In this document: positions 27,496 to 35,934 of the stretch, piece by piece
How the letters are laid out: the number at the start of each line of letters is the position of its first letter
Numbering within the stretch: position 1 is the stretch's first letter
NCBI GenBank assembly: GCA_965216035.1
Contig: CBDCFM010000020.1
Location: forward strand, 868,001 to 932,000
From: G963664115 sp965216035
GTDB taxonomy: Bacteria > Acidobacteriota > Terriglobia > 20CM-2-55-15
Direction of reading: 5' to 3'
DNA: 64,000 bases
Position numbers and translations under genes: made by a program
The notes under the pieces: model-generated
Told to the model about the DNA's origin: nothing
Database searches by the model: none
The model's input: the letters and a program-made list of their open reading frames with translations, nothing else

Positions 27496-28749
27496 CTACT
27501 TCACGCGCTCAATCGAAGCACCCACAGCGGACAAACGTTCTTCGAGCCGTTCATAACCACGATCCAGATGGTACACACGGTCGATCACGGTTTCTCCTTC
27601 GGCCACCAAACCCGCCAGAACGAGAGATGCGCTAGCGCGGAGGTCGGAGGCGATAACGTTCGCCCCGCTTAGACGCTTTGGACCTTTGACGATGGCCCTG
27701 GAACCCTCGACTTTCACGCCAGCTCCCATGCGGACCAGTTCGCTGGCGTGCATGAAGCGATTCTCGAAGATTGTTTCCGTAATGACCGATGTGCCTGACG
27801 CCTGTGTCATCAACGCCATGTACTGTGCCTGCATATCGGTCGCAAACCCAGGGTACTCCTTCGTCGCAACATCCACGGCCCTGGGATCGGAAACACCGCA
27901 AACATAAATCGAGTTGCCTTCAGTCTTGATCTTCGCGCCAGTTTGACGCAATTTTTCGATGGTGCTCGTCAGTAACGTCGGGTCGGTACCCGTCAGCTCC
28001 AGATGGCCCCGGGTCATGGCACCTGCAACGAGGAAGGTTCCCGTTTCAATACGGTCGGGAATTACCTGGTGGCGGGTGCCCTTCAAGTTGGAAACACCTT
28101 GAATCGTAATCGCTGACGTACCTGCCCCATGGACGCGGGCTCCCATCGAGTTCAGCAGCTGCGCGAGGTCGCAAATTTCCGGCTCGCACGACGCATTGCG
28201 CAAGGTTGTCGTGCCCTCGGCGAGGGTTGCCGCCATCATCAAATTCTCAGTTCCGGTCACGGTAACCTTGTCGAATTTGATGTCCGCCCCTTTCAGTCGC
28301 GTCGCAAGTGCCTCAACATATCCGTGCTCGATTCGGACCTCAGCGCCCAATGTCCGGAAACCTTTGATGTGGAGGTCGATCGGTCGGGCCCCAATCGCAC
28401 AGCCGCCGGGAAGCGAAACTCGCGCCCTGCCGAACCGGGCCAACAAGGGACCGAGAACCAGTACGGAAGCCCGCATTGTTTTCACCAATTCATATGGCGC
28501 TTCACAGGAGTCCACGGAACAGGCCCTGACCCTGCCGATGCCGTCATCAGAAAGCGCCACCTCGACACCCAATGTTTCCAAGAGTTTGCAGGTTGTCCAA
28601 ATGTCGGTAACCAGAGGGAGATTTTGCAGTACGACGGGCTCCGCAGTCAGTAAGGCTGCTGCCATCGCGGGCAAAGCGGCGTTCTTCGCGCCTCGGATGG
28701 GAACAACTCCCTCCATGCGTGAGCCGCCCTTTATCTTTAGTTTGTCCAT
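27496..28749 (-). CDS. murA: UDP-N-acetylglucosamine 1-carboxyvinyltransferase
   Basis: First committed step of peptidoglycan synthesis, adding enolpyruvate to UDP-GlcNAc; target of fosfomycin. The 417-residue protein begins MDKLKIKGG and shows GAKNAALPAMAA with the substrate-binding Lys and Asn. The active-site loop is LPGGCAIGARPIDLH, with the nucleophilic Cys retained, so the enzyme is predicted to be fosfomycin-sensitive in type. The C-terminus has RASASLVLAGLVAEGET. It leads a murA-hypothetical-lpxB operon. Confidence 0.96.
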   Translation of the reverse strand: MDKLKIKGGSRMEGVVPIRGAKNAALPAMAAALLTAEPVVLQNLPLVTDIWTTCKLLETLGVEVALSDDGIGRVRACSVDSCEAPYELVKTMRASVLVLGPLLARFGRARVSLPGGCAIGARPIDLHIKGFRTLGAEVRIEHGYVEALATRLKGADIKFDKVTVTGTENLMMAATLAEGTTTLRNASCEPEICDLAQLLNSMGARVHGAGTSAITIQGVSNLKGTRHQVIPDRIETGTFLVAGAMTRGHLELTGTDPTLLTSTIEKLRQTGAKIKTEGNSIYVCGVSDPRAVDVATKEYPGFATDMQAQYMALMTQASGTSVITETIFENRFMHASELVRMGAGVKVEGSRAIVKGPKRLSGANVIASDLRASASLVLAGLVAEGETVIDRVYHLDRGYERLEERLSAVGASIERVK

Positions 28750-28788
28750 CTAGTTCGACATCCGACTACCCATAGAAATTATCAGGAA

Positions 28789-28816
28789 TTGATATCAGTC
28801 GACTCTTCTATATTCT
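28789..28816 (+). promoter_or_regulatory. Rightward sigma70-like promoter
   Basis: TTGATA (28789-28794) and TATTCT (28811-28816) are 16 bases apart. Transcription would start near 28823 and read into the structured region at 28878-29040. It overlaps the leftward murA promoter, so the two may compete. Confidence 0.4.
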
Positions 28817-28835
28817 AGTGTTCGCTATCGGTGAA
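28807..28835 (-). promoter_or_regulatory. murA promoter
   Basis: Read leftward, TTCACC (28830-28835) and TATAGA (28807-28812) are separated by 17 bases. It leaves a leader of about 50 bases before the murA ATG at 28749. Confidence 0.45.
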
Positions 28836-28877
28836 GTCGATCACGATCGGATTTCAAAAGCCCGCTAAGTTGAAGAA

Positions 28878-29040
28878 TGCCCGGCATGTGTCGCATTGCA
28901 GCAGGTCGTCCGGGGAACAGCCCAGATGGAGAACGTTTCTAGTCTAGGGTCGCCCTCCGTCGGGAACCAATGCGGAGTTAACCTTCCGATTTGGGAGGAC
29001 GTGAGCTGACAGCTCGTCGGTGGCTCCTTCGCACTGGGCA
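28878..29040 (+). ncRNA. Candidate structured RNA upstream of rplM
   Basis: No gene explains this stretch. Pairings I can see: an outer stem TGCCCGG (28878-28884) with CTGGGCA (29034-29040, one G-U); CGCATTG (28892-28898) with CAATGCG (28968-28974); and a composite hairpin GGAG-GAC-GAGCT / AGCTC-GTC-CTCC between 28994 and 29027 with a GAC loop. Together they make a closed three-way arrangement of about 163 nucleotides behind a plausible promoter. It matches no riboswitch, 6S, SRP or RNase P consensus that I know. It could be a free RNA or part of a long ribosomal-protein leader. Confidence 0.35.
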
Positions 29041-29270
29041 GGCCTCAATCGGGACGAGAATACGTCTTGACGGTTTCACATGACCGCTCAGAGCAAGGAC
29101 ATCAGAAGCTCCAGACAATGCCTTGAGGATGCCCTCAGCATCCTCGACGCCGTCGGCCAGGAACAGGCTGGCAACTGTATCGAGAGGGTTCTGGGCTTCC
29201 GGGTGCCCGGAGCCGACAGAAGAAAGCAGCCACAGGAACTAAACACCTTGCGCTGCGGGGGGAAGCTTTC

Positions 29271-29299
29271 TTGACATCGTGTTAAGTCTCCGTTTAGTA
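29271..29299 (+). promoter_or_regulatory. rplM operon promoter
   Basis: A perfect TTGACA (29271-29276) and TTAGTA (29294-29299; TAGTAT one base on) are 17 bases apart. The leader to the ATG at 29336 is about 30 bases and holds AAGGAG at 29319-29324. Confidence 0.65.
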
Positions 29300-29335
29300 T
29301 CAAAGCTTTGCGTAAAGTAAGGAGAGTGCTGGAGT

Positions 29336-29767
29336 ATGCCGACCCGCTTCTTAAGTCGGGCCGAAGCCGCCGCTGGCCAAAAGTGGTTCATCATCGATGC
29401 GGCGGACCAGGTGTTGGGTCGTCTCGCCTCTAGAGCCGCGACCCTGCTCAGCGGCAAGCACAAGGCATTTTATGCGCCGTTCCTGATAACGGGCGATCAC
29501 GTCGTTATTATCAACGCCGATAAGATCAAACTGACTGGACAAAAATTGGATCAGAAGATCTATTACCGGCACACCGGATATCCCGGTGGACTGAAGCAGG
29601 TTTCGGCGCGGCGCATCTTCGAAAGTCGCCCCGAACGCATCATTGAAGAAGCCGTGTTGGGCATGTTGCCCAAAAACAAGTTGCGCAAAAAGATGGCCAG
29701 GCGGCTTCGCGTCTACGCAGGCACGGAACATCCTCACGGAGCGCAGAAACCTGAAGTCATCGCATAG
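29336..29767 (+). CDS. rplM: 50S ribosomal protein L13
   Basis: Large-subunit protein, 143 residues. The family block WFIIDAADQVLGRLAS, the motif GDHVVIINADKIKLTG and the C-terminal block LPKNKLRKKMARRLRVYAG are all present. It heads a run of translation genes, 15 bases before rpsI, the conserved L13-S9 pair. Confidence 0.97.
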   Translation: MPTRFLSRAEAAAGQKWFIIDAADQVLGRLASRAATLLSGKHKAFYAPFLITGDHVVIINADKIKLTGQKLDQKIYYRHTGYPGGLKQVSARRIFESRPERIIEEAVLGMLPKNKLRKKMARRLRVYAGTEHPHGAQKPEVIA

Positions 29768-29782
29768 AACCGCGGAGGTTGA

Positions 29783-30175
29783 TTGAGTTTAGTTCAGTAT
29801 TACGGTACGGGTCGGCGAAAAACATCCACGGCCCGAATTTTTATGAGACCTGGCACTGGCAACATCCAGGTCAACGGTCGGCCATTCGAAACATATTTCT
29901 TCAGTGAAGTTCATCGAATGATCATCCGACAACCCCTTCAACTCTGCGACACCCTGGACAAATTCGACATCCTGATCACCGTCAAGGGCGGTGGTGTCAC
30001 CGGTCAAGCAGGAGCGGTTCGGCATGGTCTATCAAGGGCATTGCTCGAAGCCAACGCTGAATTCAGGCCGGCATTGAAGAAAGCAGGATTTCTCACCCGT
30101 GATCCGCGGATGGTTGAACGGAAGAAGTACGGGCAACCCGGAGCCCGAAAGCGCTTCCAGTTCTCGAAGCGGTAA
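29783..30175 (+). CDS. rpsI: 30S ribosomal protein S9
   Basis: Small-subunit protein whose basic tail (GARKRFQFSKR) reaches the decoding P site. The core YYGTGRRKTSTARIF and VKGGGVTGQAGAVRHGLSRAL are typical. The start is TTG at 29783, four bases after GGAGG (29774-29778); the resulting 130 residues are full length. Confidence 0.97.
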   Translation: MSLVQYYGTGRRKTSTARIFMRPGTGNIQVNGRPFETYFFSEVHRMIIRQPLQLCDTLDKFDILITVKGGGVTGQAGAVRHGLSRALLEANAEFRPALKKAGFLTRDPRMVERKKYGQPGARKRFQFSKR

Positions 30176-30262
30176 TCATCGTTCCGCCCGGGATTGCCGC
30201 CCAGGGCCATTGGTATTTCTCGAAGACAGAGAGGCGAACGAATCCTTGTTACGGAGGTTTAG

Positions 30263-31177
30263 TTGGTATCTATCACAATGAAGGAACTGCTGGAGGCTGG
30301 AGTCCATTTCGGCCACCAGACAAAGCGCTGGAATCCGAAGATGAAATCCTACATTTTCGGCGAGCGTAACGGTATATATATCATCGACCTTCAGAAGACT
30401 CTCCGGCTTTTCAAGGCAGCCACACAGTTCGTCACCGAACTCGCGGCCCAAGGAAAAACGTTTCTTTTCGTTGGCACCAAACGCCAGGCTCAGGACGCAA
30501 TTGCCGAAGAGTCATCGCGTTGCAATATGTTCTATGTCAACCAACGTTGGCTCGGTGGGCTGCTCACGAACTTCACAACCATCCAAAAATCCGTCCGACG
30601 ACTCAAGGATCTCGAGGCCATGAAAGAGGATGGGCGGTATGAACTGCTACCCAAAAAAGAAGTCCTGCGCCTTGAGCGACTCCGGAAAGCTCTCGACAAG
30701 AACCTTTCTGGCGTCAAGAACATGCCAAGCCTGCCGGACGCCGTTTTCATTGTGGATTCCCGTCGAGAAGGAATTGCCGTAGCCGAGGCCCGGCGACTAA
30801 AGATTCCTGTGATGGCCGTGGTCGACACGAATTGCGATCCCGAAGTGATCGACCATGTTATTCCGGGCAACGATGATGCGTTACGGGCGATCCGCCTGTT
30901 CACTTCGAGAATCGCCGACGCGATCCTCGAAGGACAAGCCCTCGCTTCGAAGAGCAAAGCGGACGAGCAGACGGAGGAACAGCCCGAAGGAGAAACCACG
31001 CCGGCCGGAACAGGAACCTCTGAGGCGACGACAACGGAGGCCGCCGGCGATGGGAAGAGCGCCCTCGAAACACCTCCCACAGCCGTTGAAACAACGACGG
31101 CCTCGCCTGCAAAACCTGAGCAATCAGGTCCGGACGATTCGGTGAAGGCGACGGACGAGACTCCCGCAACGACATGA
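30263..31177 (+). CDS. rpsB: 30S ribosomal protein S2 with long acidic C-terminal tail
   Basis: The S2 core (residues 1-235) is clear: MKELLEAGVHFGHQTKRWNP, GTKRQAQD and a run near 110 with NQRWLGGLLTNF. The TTG at 30263 is preferred because GGAGG lies five bases upstream. About 70 residues after the core are a low-complexity Thr/Glu/Pro/Ala tail, giving 304 residues against the usual 230-260. The tail has no family I recognise and is probably disordered. tsf follows after a terminator-like hairpin. Confidence 0.95.
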   Translation: MVSITMKELLEAGVHFGHQTKRWNPKMKSYIFGERNGIYIIDLQKTLRLFKAATQFVTELAAQGKTFLFVGTKRQAQDAIAEESSRCNMFYVNQRWLGGLLTNFTTIQKSVRRLKDLEAMKEDGRYELLPKKEVLRLERLRKALDKNLSGVKNMPSLPDAVFIVDSRREGIAVAEARRLKIPVMAVVDTNCDPEVIDHVIPGNDDALRAIRLFTSRIADAILEGQALASKSKADEQTEEQPEGETTPAGTGTSEATTTEAAGDGKSALETPPTAVETTTASPAKPEQSGPDDSVKATDETPATT

Positions 31178-31225
31178 CCCACCCGCAGCCCGATCGTTCA
31201 GGTTCAACGAGCTAGTTCAATGCGA

Positions 31226-31260
31226 AGGCGGAAATTCATCGATTTTTGCCTATTTTTTTG
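31226..31260 (+). terminator. Intrinsic terminator or attenuator between rpsB and tsf
   Basis: A 10-bp stem (31226-31235 with 31242-31251, two G-U pairs, loop TCATCG) is followed by a run of seven T. The AAGGAG of tsf begins at 31262, right after the T-run, so read-through would set the ratio of S2 to EF-Ts. A partial terminator at this place is known in E. coli. Confidence 0.6.
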
Positions 31261-31277
31261 TAAGGAGTTGAGAATCG

Positions 31278-31928
31278 ATGACAATTAATGCCCAACAGGT
31301 TAAGGAACTGCGCGAAAAGACAGGTGCGGGCATGATGGACTGTAAGAACGCACTGGCTGCAGGCGACGGCGACATTGAAAAGGCGATCGTCTTACTTCGC
31401 AAAAAGGGCTTAGCGACGGCGCAAAAGAAAGCGACTCGCGTGGCTGCTGAAGGAATGATCGGGCACTATATTCATGGCGGTGGCAGCATGGGGGTCCTGG
31501 TAGAAGTGAATTGCGAAACAGACTTTGCCGCACGCAACGACGACTTTCAGGCTCTGGTTAAAGACGTCGCAATGCACATAGCGGCGCAGAACCCGTCCTA
31601 TGTTCAACGTGACGAAGTACCGGAAGACATCGTGCGGCGGGAGAAAGACATTTACAGAGATCAGGCGCGTTCTTCTGGAAAACCGGAGCAGATTATCGAT
31701 AAAATCGCCGAAGGTAAGCTGAATGCTTTTTTCAAGGTGTCATGTCTGTACGAACAGGAGTTCGTCAAGGACACTTCGTTGACGGTTGAAGAGCTCATCA
31801 ACAACCTGATCGGAAAGATTGGCGAAAACATTCGGATTCGAAGGTTCGTACGGTTCAAAACCGGCGAAGGCCTGGAAAAGAGGGTGACCGACCTGGCGGC
31901 TGAAGTCCAGGAACAGCTCGGTGGTTAG
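31278..31928 (+). CDS. tsf: Elongation factor Ts, short form
   Basis: Guanine nucleotide exchange factor for EF-Tu. The N-terminal UBA-like domain includes VKELREKTGAGMMDCKNAL; the core contains VEVNCETDFAARNDDF, whose Thr-Asp-Phe contacts EF-Tu. At 216 residues it has a single core subdomain as in Thermus, rather than the about 280-residue E. coli form. Strong ribosome site AAGGAG. Confidence 0.96.
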   Translation: MTINAQQVKELREKTGAGMMDCKNALAAGDGDIEKAIVLLRKKGLATAQKKATRVAAEGMIGHYIHGGGSMGVLVEVNCETDFAARNDDFQALVKDVAMHIAAQNPSYVQRDEVPEDIVRREKDIYRDQARSSGKPEQIIDKIAEGKLNAFFKVSCLYEQEFVKDTSLTVEELINNLIGKIGENIRIRRFVRFKTGEGLEKRVTDLAAEVQEQLGG

Positions 31929-31940
31929 CCGGAAATCTCT

Positions 31941-32651
31941 ATGGGTACTCGATACCAGCGCATTCTGCTTAAGTTGAGCGGCGAATCACTGGTGGGTTCC
32001 CAACCGTTCGGTATCGATCCGGAGGTCGTGACAAGCATCGCCAGCCAGGTGAAGGATATTCATGGCCTGGGCGTTGAAATCGGCATCGTCATCGGTGGTG
32101 GCAACATTTTTCGTGGGCTCTCAGCAAGCGAACAAGGTTTCGACAGAGTCTCAGCAGACCATATGGGCATGCTGGCGACTGTGATCAACGCACTCGCCTT
32201 GCAAGATGCCCTGGAGGACGCCGAAGTCAGTACCCGCGTTCTCTCGGCAATTGAAATGCGACAGGTGGCGGAGCCTTACATCCGCCGACGTGCTGTCCGG
32301 CACCTCGAAAAGGGGCGCGTTGTCATCTTTGCCGCTGGAACGGGCAACCCGTACTTCTCGACCGATACCACCGCCGCCTTGCGCGCCATGGAGATCAAGG
32401 CAGAGGTGATCATGAAAGCCACCCGAGTCAACGGTATCTACGATGCGGATCCTGAATCCGTTCCGGACGCCAAAATGGTCCCCGAAATCTCTTATATCGA
32501 CGTTCTGACACAAGGTCTTCGGGTCATGGATACCACAGCAATATCACTGTGTATGGATAATCACCTTCCGATCATCGTTTTCAACATCAACGAAAAAGGA
32601 AATATCAAGCGCGTTGTGCTTGGGGAGAAAATCGGTTCGCTGGTACAATAA
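31941..32651 (+). CDS. pyrH: UMP kinase
   Basis: Phosphorylates UMP to UDP. The 236-residue amino-acid-kinase fold shows YQRILLKLSGESL, the loop IVIGGGNIFRG, GNPYFSTDTTAALRA and KATRVNGIYDADP. It lies between tsf and frr, a very common bacterial order (rpsB-tsf-pyrH-frr). Confidence 0.96.
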   Translation: MGTRYQRILLKLSGESLVGSQPFGIDPEVVTSIASQVKDIHGLGVEIGIVIGGGNIFRGLSASEQGFDRVSADHMGMLATVINALALQDALEDAEVSTRVLSAIEMRQVAEPYIRRRAVRHLEKGRVVIFAAGTGNPYFSTDTTAALRAMEIKAEVIMKATRVNGIYDADPESVPDAKMVPEISYIDVLTQGLRVMDTTAISLCMDNHLPIIVFNINEKGNIKRVVLGEKIGSLVQ

Positions 32652-32685
32652 CCGCCCTCACCCAGGCAACCTGGAGACCATTGCC

Positions 32686-33246
32686 ATGCCGGCCAAAGAG
32701 GAAATTGCGCACGTTGCGAAACGGATGGAAAAGGCAGTGGACGACCTGCGCCGTGAACTCGCAACCGTTCGCACAGGGCGTGCATCACCGTCACTGTTCG
32801 ACAAACTCGACATCGACTACTACGGGGTTCCAACCCCGGTCAATCAGGTTGCGACTTTGGCTATCCCTGAACCGAGCATGGTGACACTCCAACCCTACGA
32901 CGTTTCGCTTATCGGCGATATTGAAAAGGCAATTCTGGCTTCAGACCTGGGCCTGAATCCGGCTAACGACGGCCGCCTGATCCGGATCCCGATCCCGGCA
33001 CTGAACGAAGAAAGACGGCAGCAGCTGGCCAGACACGTCCACAGGGTGCTTGAAGATCATAGAACAGCCGTTCGCAATATTCGCCGTGACGGCAACGACA
33101 CGATGAAAAAGCATCTCAAAAACAAGGAGATGTCCGAGGACGAGGAACATCGTGCGCTGGACGAAGTCCAGAAACTCACCGACGCATACATCGCGAAACT
33201 GGAAGAGATTGCGAAAGCTAAAGAAGAGGAAATCCTCACGGTTTAG
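32686..33246 (+). CDS. frr: Ribosome recycling factor
   Basis: Splits post-termination ribosomes with EF-G. From the ATG at 32686 it has 186 residues, normal length; the longer open frame to 32614 overlaps pyrH and has no family support. Core motifs are LRTGRASPSL-like (VRTGRASPSLFDKLDIDYYG) and KAILASDLGLNPANDG, with EERRQQLARHVH in the helical arm. Confidence 0.96.
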   Translation: MPAKEEIAHVAKRMEKAVDDLRRELATVRTGRASPSLFDKLDIDYYGVPTPVNQVATLAIPEPSMVTLQPYDVSLIGDIEKAILASDLGLNPANDGRLIRIPIPALNEERRQQLARHVHRVLEDHRTAVRNIRRDGNDTMKKHLKNKEMSEDEEHRALDEVQKLTDAYIAKLEEIAKAKEEEILTV

Positions 33247-33347
33247 CGATTCCACAATGCCAAGATCAAAACGCAACAACGCAACGACCGCGGGACTCCT
33301 CGGGAAAGGAAATAAGCTCTCCGTGCGCAGCATCTATCGGGTGAGTA

Positions 33348-34430
33348 TCACACTTTCCAACGACCCTGTTTCGATGGGACTGGCGTCGGTGCCAGCCGCA
33401 GGGCGGGGTCCGCATCAAGATTGTATGGAGAGCGCTCTCCGCGCCGAAGCTTGAAACTCCCGGCTGCCGCAATCATGACTGCGTTGTCCGTAGTGAGAAC
33501 CGGGCTTGGATGGAAGAAGGCCAGGCCGCGTTCGAGAGCCGCTCGACCCATGGCGTCCCTCAAACGGGTATTTGCGGCAACCCCGCCAGAGAGCAAGATG
33601 GCTTTCGGTTTCAGTGTTTGGGCCGCCGCCATCGTCCTGGATACGAGGGCATTGACGACGCCTTCCTGAAATCCGGCAAGGAGGTCCAATCGCGCCGGGT
33701 CCGAGCGCGTTTGCGCCTCGTCCAGCGGCTCCAGGCCTTCTTCCTTTACAATTCGCAGAACCGCGGTTTTGATCCCGCTGAAGCTGAAATCCATTGTCTG
33801 ATCTGAGATTTTTGCAACAGGGAATCGTCGCACGCCTCTTTTGCCGTGCGCAGCCAGGCGATCGATAACCGGTCCGCCTGGATACGATAGTCCCAGGAGC
33901 TTGGCAACCTTGTCGTAAGCTTCACCGGCCGCATCGTCCCGCGTCTTGCCAACCAACTGATATTTCAACCGGGACCAGTCCCCGCGTTCCGACTCCACCC
34001 AGAACAGGTTCGTATGGCCGCCCGACACCACAAGCGCCAGAGCGGGGAATTGCGCCTCGGGACTCTCGACGAACACGGAATATATGTGCCCTTCGATATG
34101 GTCGACACCGACCATCGGTTTACCTGCAGCAAACGCAACAGCTTTAGCGAACGTGAGGCCGACCAAGAGCGATCCAATCAGGCCGGGCCCATGTGTGACC
34201 GCGATGCCGTCGACATCGTCCAAGGTTGCCCCCGCAAGTGAAAACGCCTCTGCAACGATAGGCCTGATCTTCTTAATGTGTTCTCGAGAAGCGAGTTCAG
34301 GAACGATCCCGCCGTACAGTCGATGAGTGTCCACCTGGGAATGAATCACATTGGACAAGATGTCACGGCCGTTTCGAACCAAAGCCGCGGCCGTCTCATC
34401 GCAGGAAGTTTCTATGCCAAGTACCAGCAC
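33348..34430 (-). CDS. tsaD: tRNA N6-adenosine threonylcarbamoyltransferase
   Basis: Transfers threonylcarbamoyl to A37 of ANN-decoding tRNAs, with TsaB and TsaE (neither in the window). The 360-residue ASKHA protein has GIETSCDETAAA at the N-terminus, the metal-binding HIEGH, VSGGHTNL and LSGGVAANTRLRD. The start is GTG at 34430. It is convergent to frr with a 100-base gap in which I find no strong terminator. Confidence 0.95.
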   Translation of the reverse strand: MLVLGIETSCDETAAALVRNGRDILSNVIHSQVDTHRLYGGIVPELASREHIKKIRPIVAEAFSLAGATLDDVDGIAVTHGPGLIGSLLVGLTFAKAVAFAAGKPMVGVDHIEGHIYSVFVESPEAQFPALALVVSGGHTNLFWVESERGDWSRLKYQLVGKTRDDAAGEAYDKVAKLLGLSYPGGPVIDRLAAHGKRGVRRFPVAKISDQTMDFSFSGIKTAVLRIVKEEGLEPLDEAQTRSDPARLDLLAGFQEGVVNALVSRTMAAAQTLKPKAILLSGGVAANTRLRDAMGRAALERGLAFFHPSPVLTTDNAVMIAAAGSFKLRRGERSPYNLDADPALRLAPTPVPSKQGRWKV

Positions 34431-34454
34431 TGGTTTCGATTTAAGCTTCAGCCA

Positions 34455-35519
34455 CTAAGAACACCCCACTGGGCCGGACCCGGAGGCAAGGAGTGACAGG
34501 GAACTCTCGTACGGAGGACGCGCGACGCCGTGATCACTAATAATCGCCGTGACAAATTCGGCCGGTGTCACGTCGAAGGCAGGGTTGAAAGCCGTCACGG
34601 CTGCGGGCACCACCAGGGTGCCTCCAAAACTGGTGACCTCTGAAGGATCTCGCTGTTCGATGGGAATATCGGACCCCTGCGCGATCGACAGGTCGAAGGT
34701 GGACAAGGGTGCGGCGACATAAAAAGGGATTTCGTGTTGTTTCGCCAAAACCGCTATCGAATACGTTCCAATTTTGTTGGCCACATCACCATTGCGAGCG
34801 ACGCGGTCGGCCCCGACGATGACCACGTCGATCAATCCGTCGTACATGAAAGAACCCGCCATATTGTCTGCAATCACACGGACATCGATCTCGTCCTTCC
34901 ACAGTTCCCAGGCGGTCAGGCGCGCGCCCTGAAGAAACGGCCGCGTCTCGTCCGCAAGAACCCGCAGGCGTTTACCGCTCTCTACGGCGGCGCGAATGAC
35001 CCCGAGTGCAGTGCCGTACCCCGCGGTCGCCAGGGCACCGGCGTTGCAGTGTGTCAGCACAGTTCCGCTGGCCGGCATTAAGTCCTGGCCGAACTGCCCC
35101 ATCCTCTTGTTGTTGGCAATGTCTTCCATTTGAATAGCCAGGGCCTCAGTAACCAATTCCGATCGAACTTCATTCAGGTCCCGCCCATCATCCATCAAGC
35201 GCTCGAATCGGTCAGTCATTCTTTCGATGGCCCAGAAAAGATTTACGGCCGTCGGACGTGTTTCAAGAATTGTTCTGCTAATCGTCCGAAACTCGGTCCG
35301 CATTTTAACCGCGTCTTGGGCCCTGGACTTTCTCATCCCCAAAGCGATTCCCATCGCGGCCGCGACTCCAATCGCCGGCGCACCCCGAACGACCATCGAT
35401 CGGATGGCTTCGGCCACACCCTGATACGTTTCAAATACGGGATACTCTTCTACACTTGGCAACTTTCGCTGGTCAATCATGCGAACGCCCCGATCGGTCC
35501 ATTCAATCGTCTTGATCAT
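34455..35519 (-). CDS. mtnA: S-methyl-5-thioribose-1-phosphate isomerase
   Basis: Methionine salvage isomerase related to eIF2B. The 354-residue protein shows RGAPAIGVAAAMGIALG, THCNAGALATAGYGTALG with the catalytic Cys, and VIVGADRVARNGDVANKIGTY with the catalytic Asp. Other salvage genes are absent here. It sits 24 bases upstream of tsaD on the same strand; a MITE starts 45 bases upstream of its ATG and may affect its promoter. Confidence 0.93.
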   Translation of the reverse strand: MIKTIEWTDRGVRMIDQRKLPSVEEYPVFETYQGVAEAIRSMVVRGAPAIGVAAAMGIALGMRKSRAQDAVKMRTEFRTISRTILETRPTAVNLFWAIERMTDRFERLMDDGRDLNEVRSELVTEALAIQMEDIANNKRMGQFGQDLMPASGTVLTHCNAGALATAGYGTALGVIRAAVESGKRLRVLADETRPFLQGARLTAWELWKDEIDVRVIADNMAGSFMYDGLIDVVIVGADRVARNGDVANKIGTYSIAVLAKQHEIPFYVAAPLSTFDLSIAQGSDIPIEQRDPSEVTSFGGTLVVPAAVTAFNPAFDVTPAEFVTAIISDHGVARPPYESSLSLLASGSGPVGCS

Positions 35520-35564
35520 CGATTGCCATCCATGAAGACGTGCCTTTTCGAACGAATCATTCTA

Positions 35565-35876
35565 GTGCCCTGTCCCACAGATAGCGAGCTTAAGCTTTTG
35601 TAGGGCTGCGGCGCCCGGAGCGCAAGGGCGTTGGAGTCTACGAGCAACAGTGGGCCGTGAAGGGTGCCTTGAGGAATGGCATGGCAACAAAGACCTTGCC
35701 CGTTCCGCCCGAAACCTCGAGGCTGATGGGGTTTCGTTGCGATTTCGTTGTCAATCGCCACTCAGGATGGAAGTAGAGCAGGCTTTTCCTCGATTGTTGA
35801 GATGGTCGCATCACGCTCCACGACCTCGCCGCATAGACCCAGCGGCGCTCATTTTGCTATCCATGAGACAGGGCAC
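35565..35876. mobile_element. MITE with 21-bp terminal inverted repeats, IS630/mariner-like
   Basis: The 312-bp element begins GTGCCCTGTC and ends GACAGGGCAC. The 21-bp ends (35565-35585 and 35856-35876) match at 18 positions, and both are flanked by TA (35563-35564 and 35877-35878), the duplication made by IS630/Tc1-mariner transposases. No transposase fragment is visible inside, so it would depend on a full element elsewhere. It fills most of the divergent mtnA-gatB promoter region. Confidence 0.8.
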
Positions 35877-35909
35877 TAGCAGCCCCTCCGGCCCCATGTT
35901 CAAAGAGTG

Positions 35910-35918
35910 TGCTAAATT
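35910..35918 (+). promoter_or_regulatory. Extended -10 promoter of gatB
   Basis: TGC plus TAAATT (35913-35918), 16 bases before the ATG. The surrounding GTGTGCTAAATTCTAG is almost the same as the sequence before the dehydrogenase gene at 60256. Confidence 0.45.
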
Positions 35919-35934
35919 CTAGTTCTGGACACAC

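Noticed and set aside
28878..29040. 6S RNA, SRP RNA, RNase P RNA or a known riboswitch
   Set aside because: None of the conserved cores could be found (for example the GGAAG tetraloop region of SRP RNA, or the conserved boxes of TPP, FMN, cobalamin and T-box elements). It is kept only as an unnamed candidate.
29080..29274. 64-codon plus-strand ORF upstream of rplM
   Set aside because: No ribosome site, no known family, and its end overlaps the rplM promoter. Probably a chance frame in a non-coding leader region.
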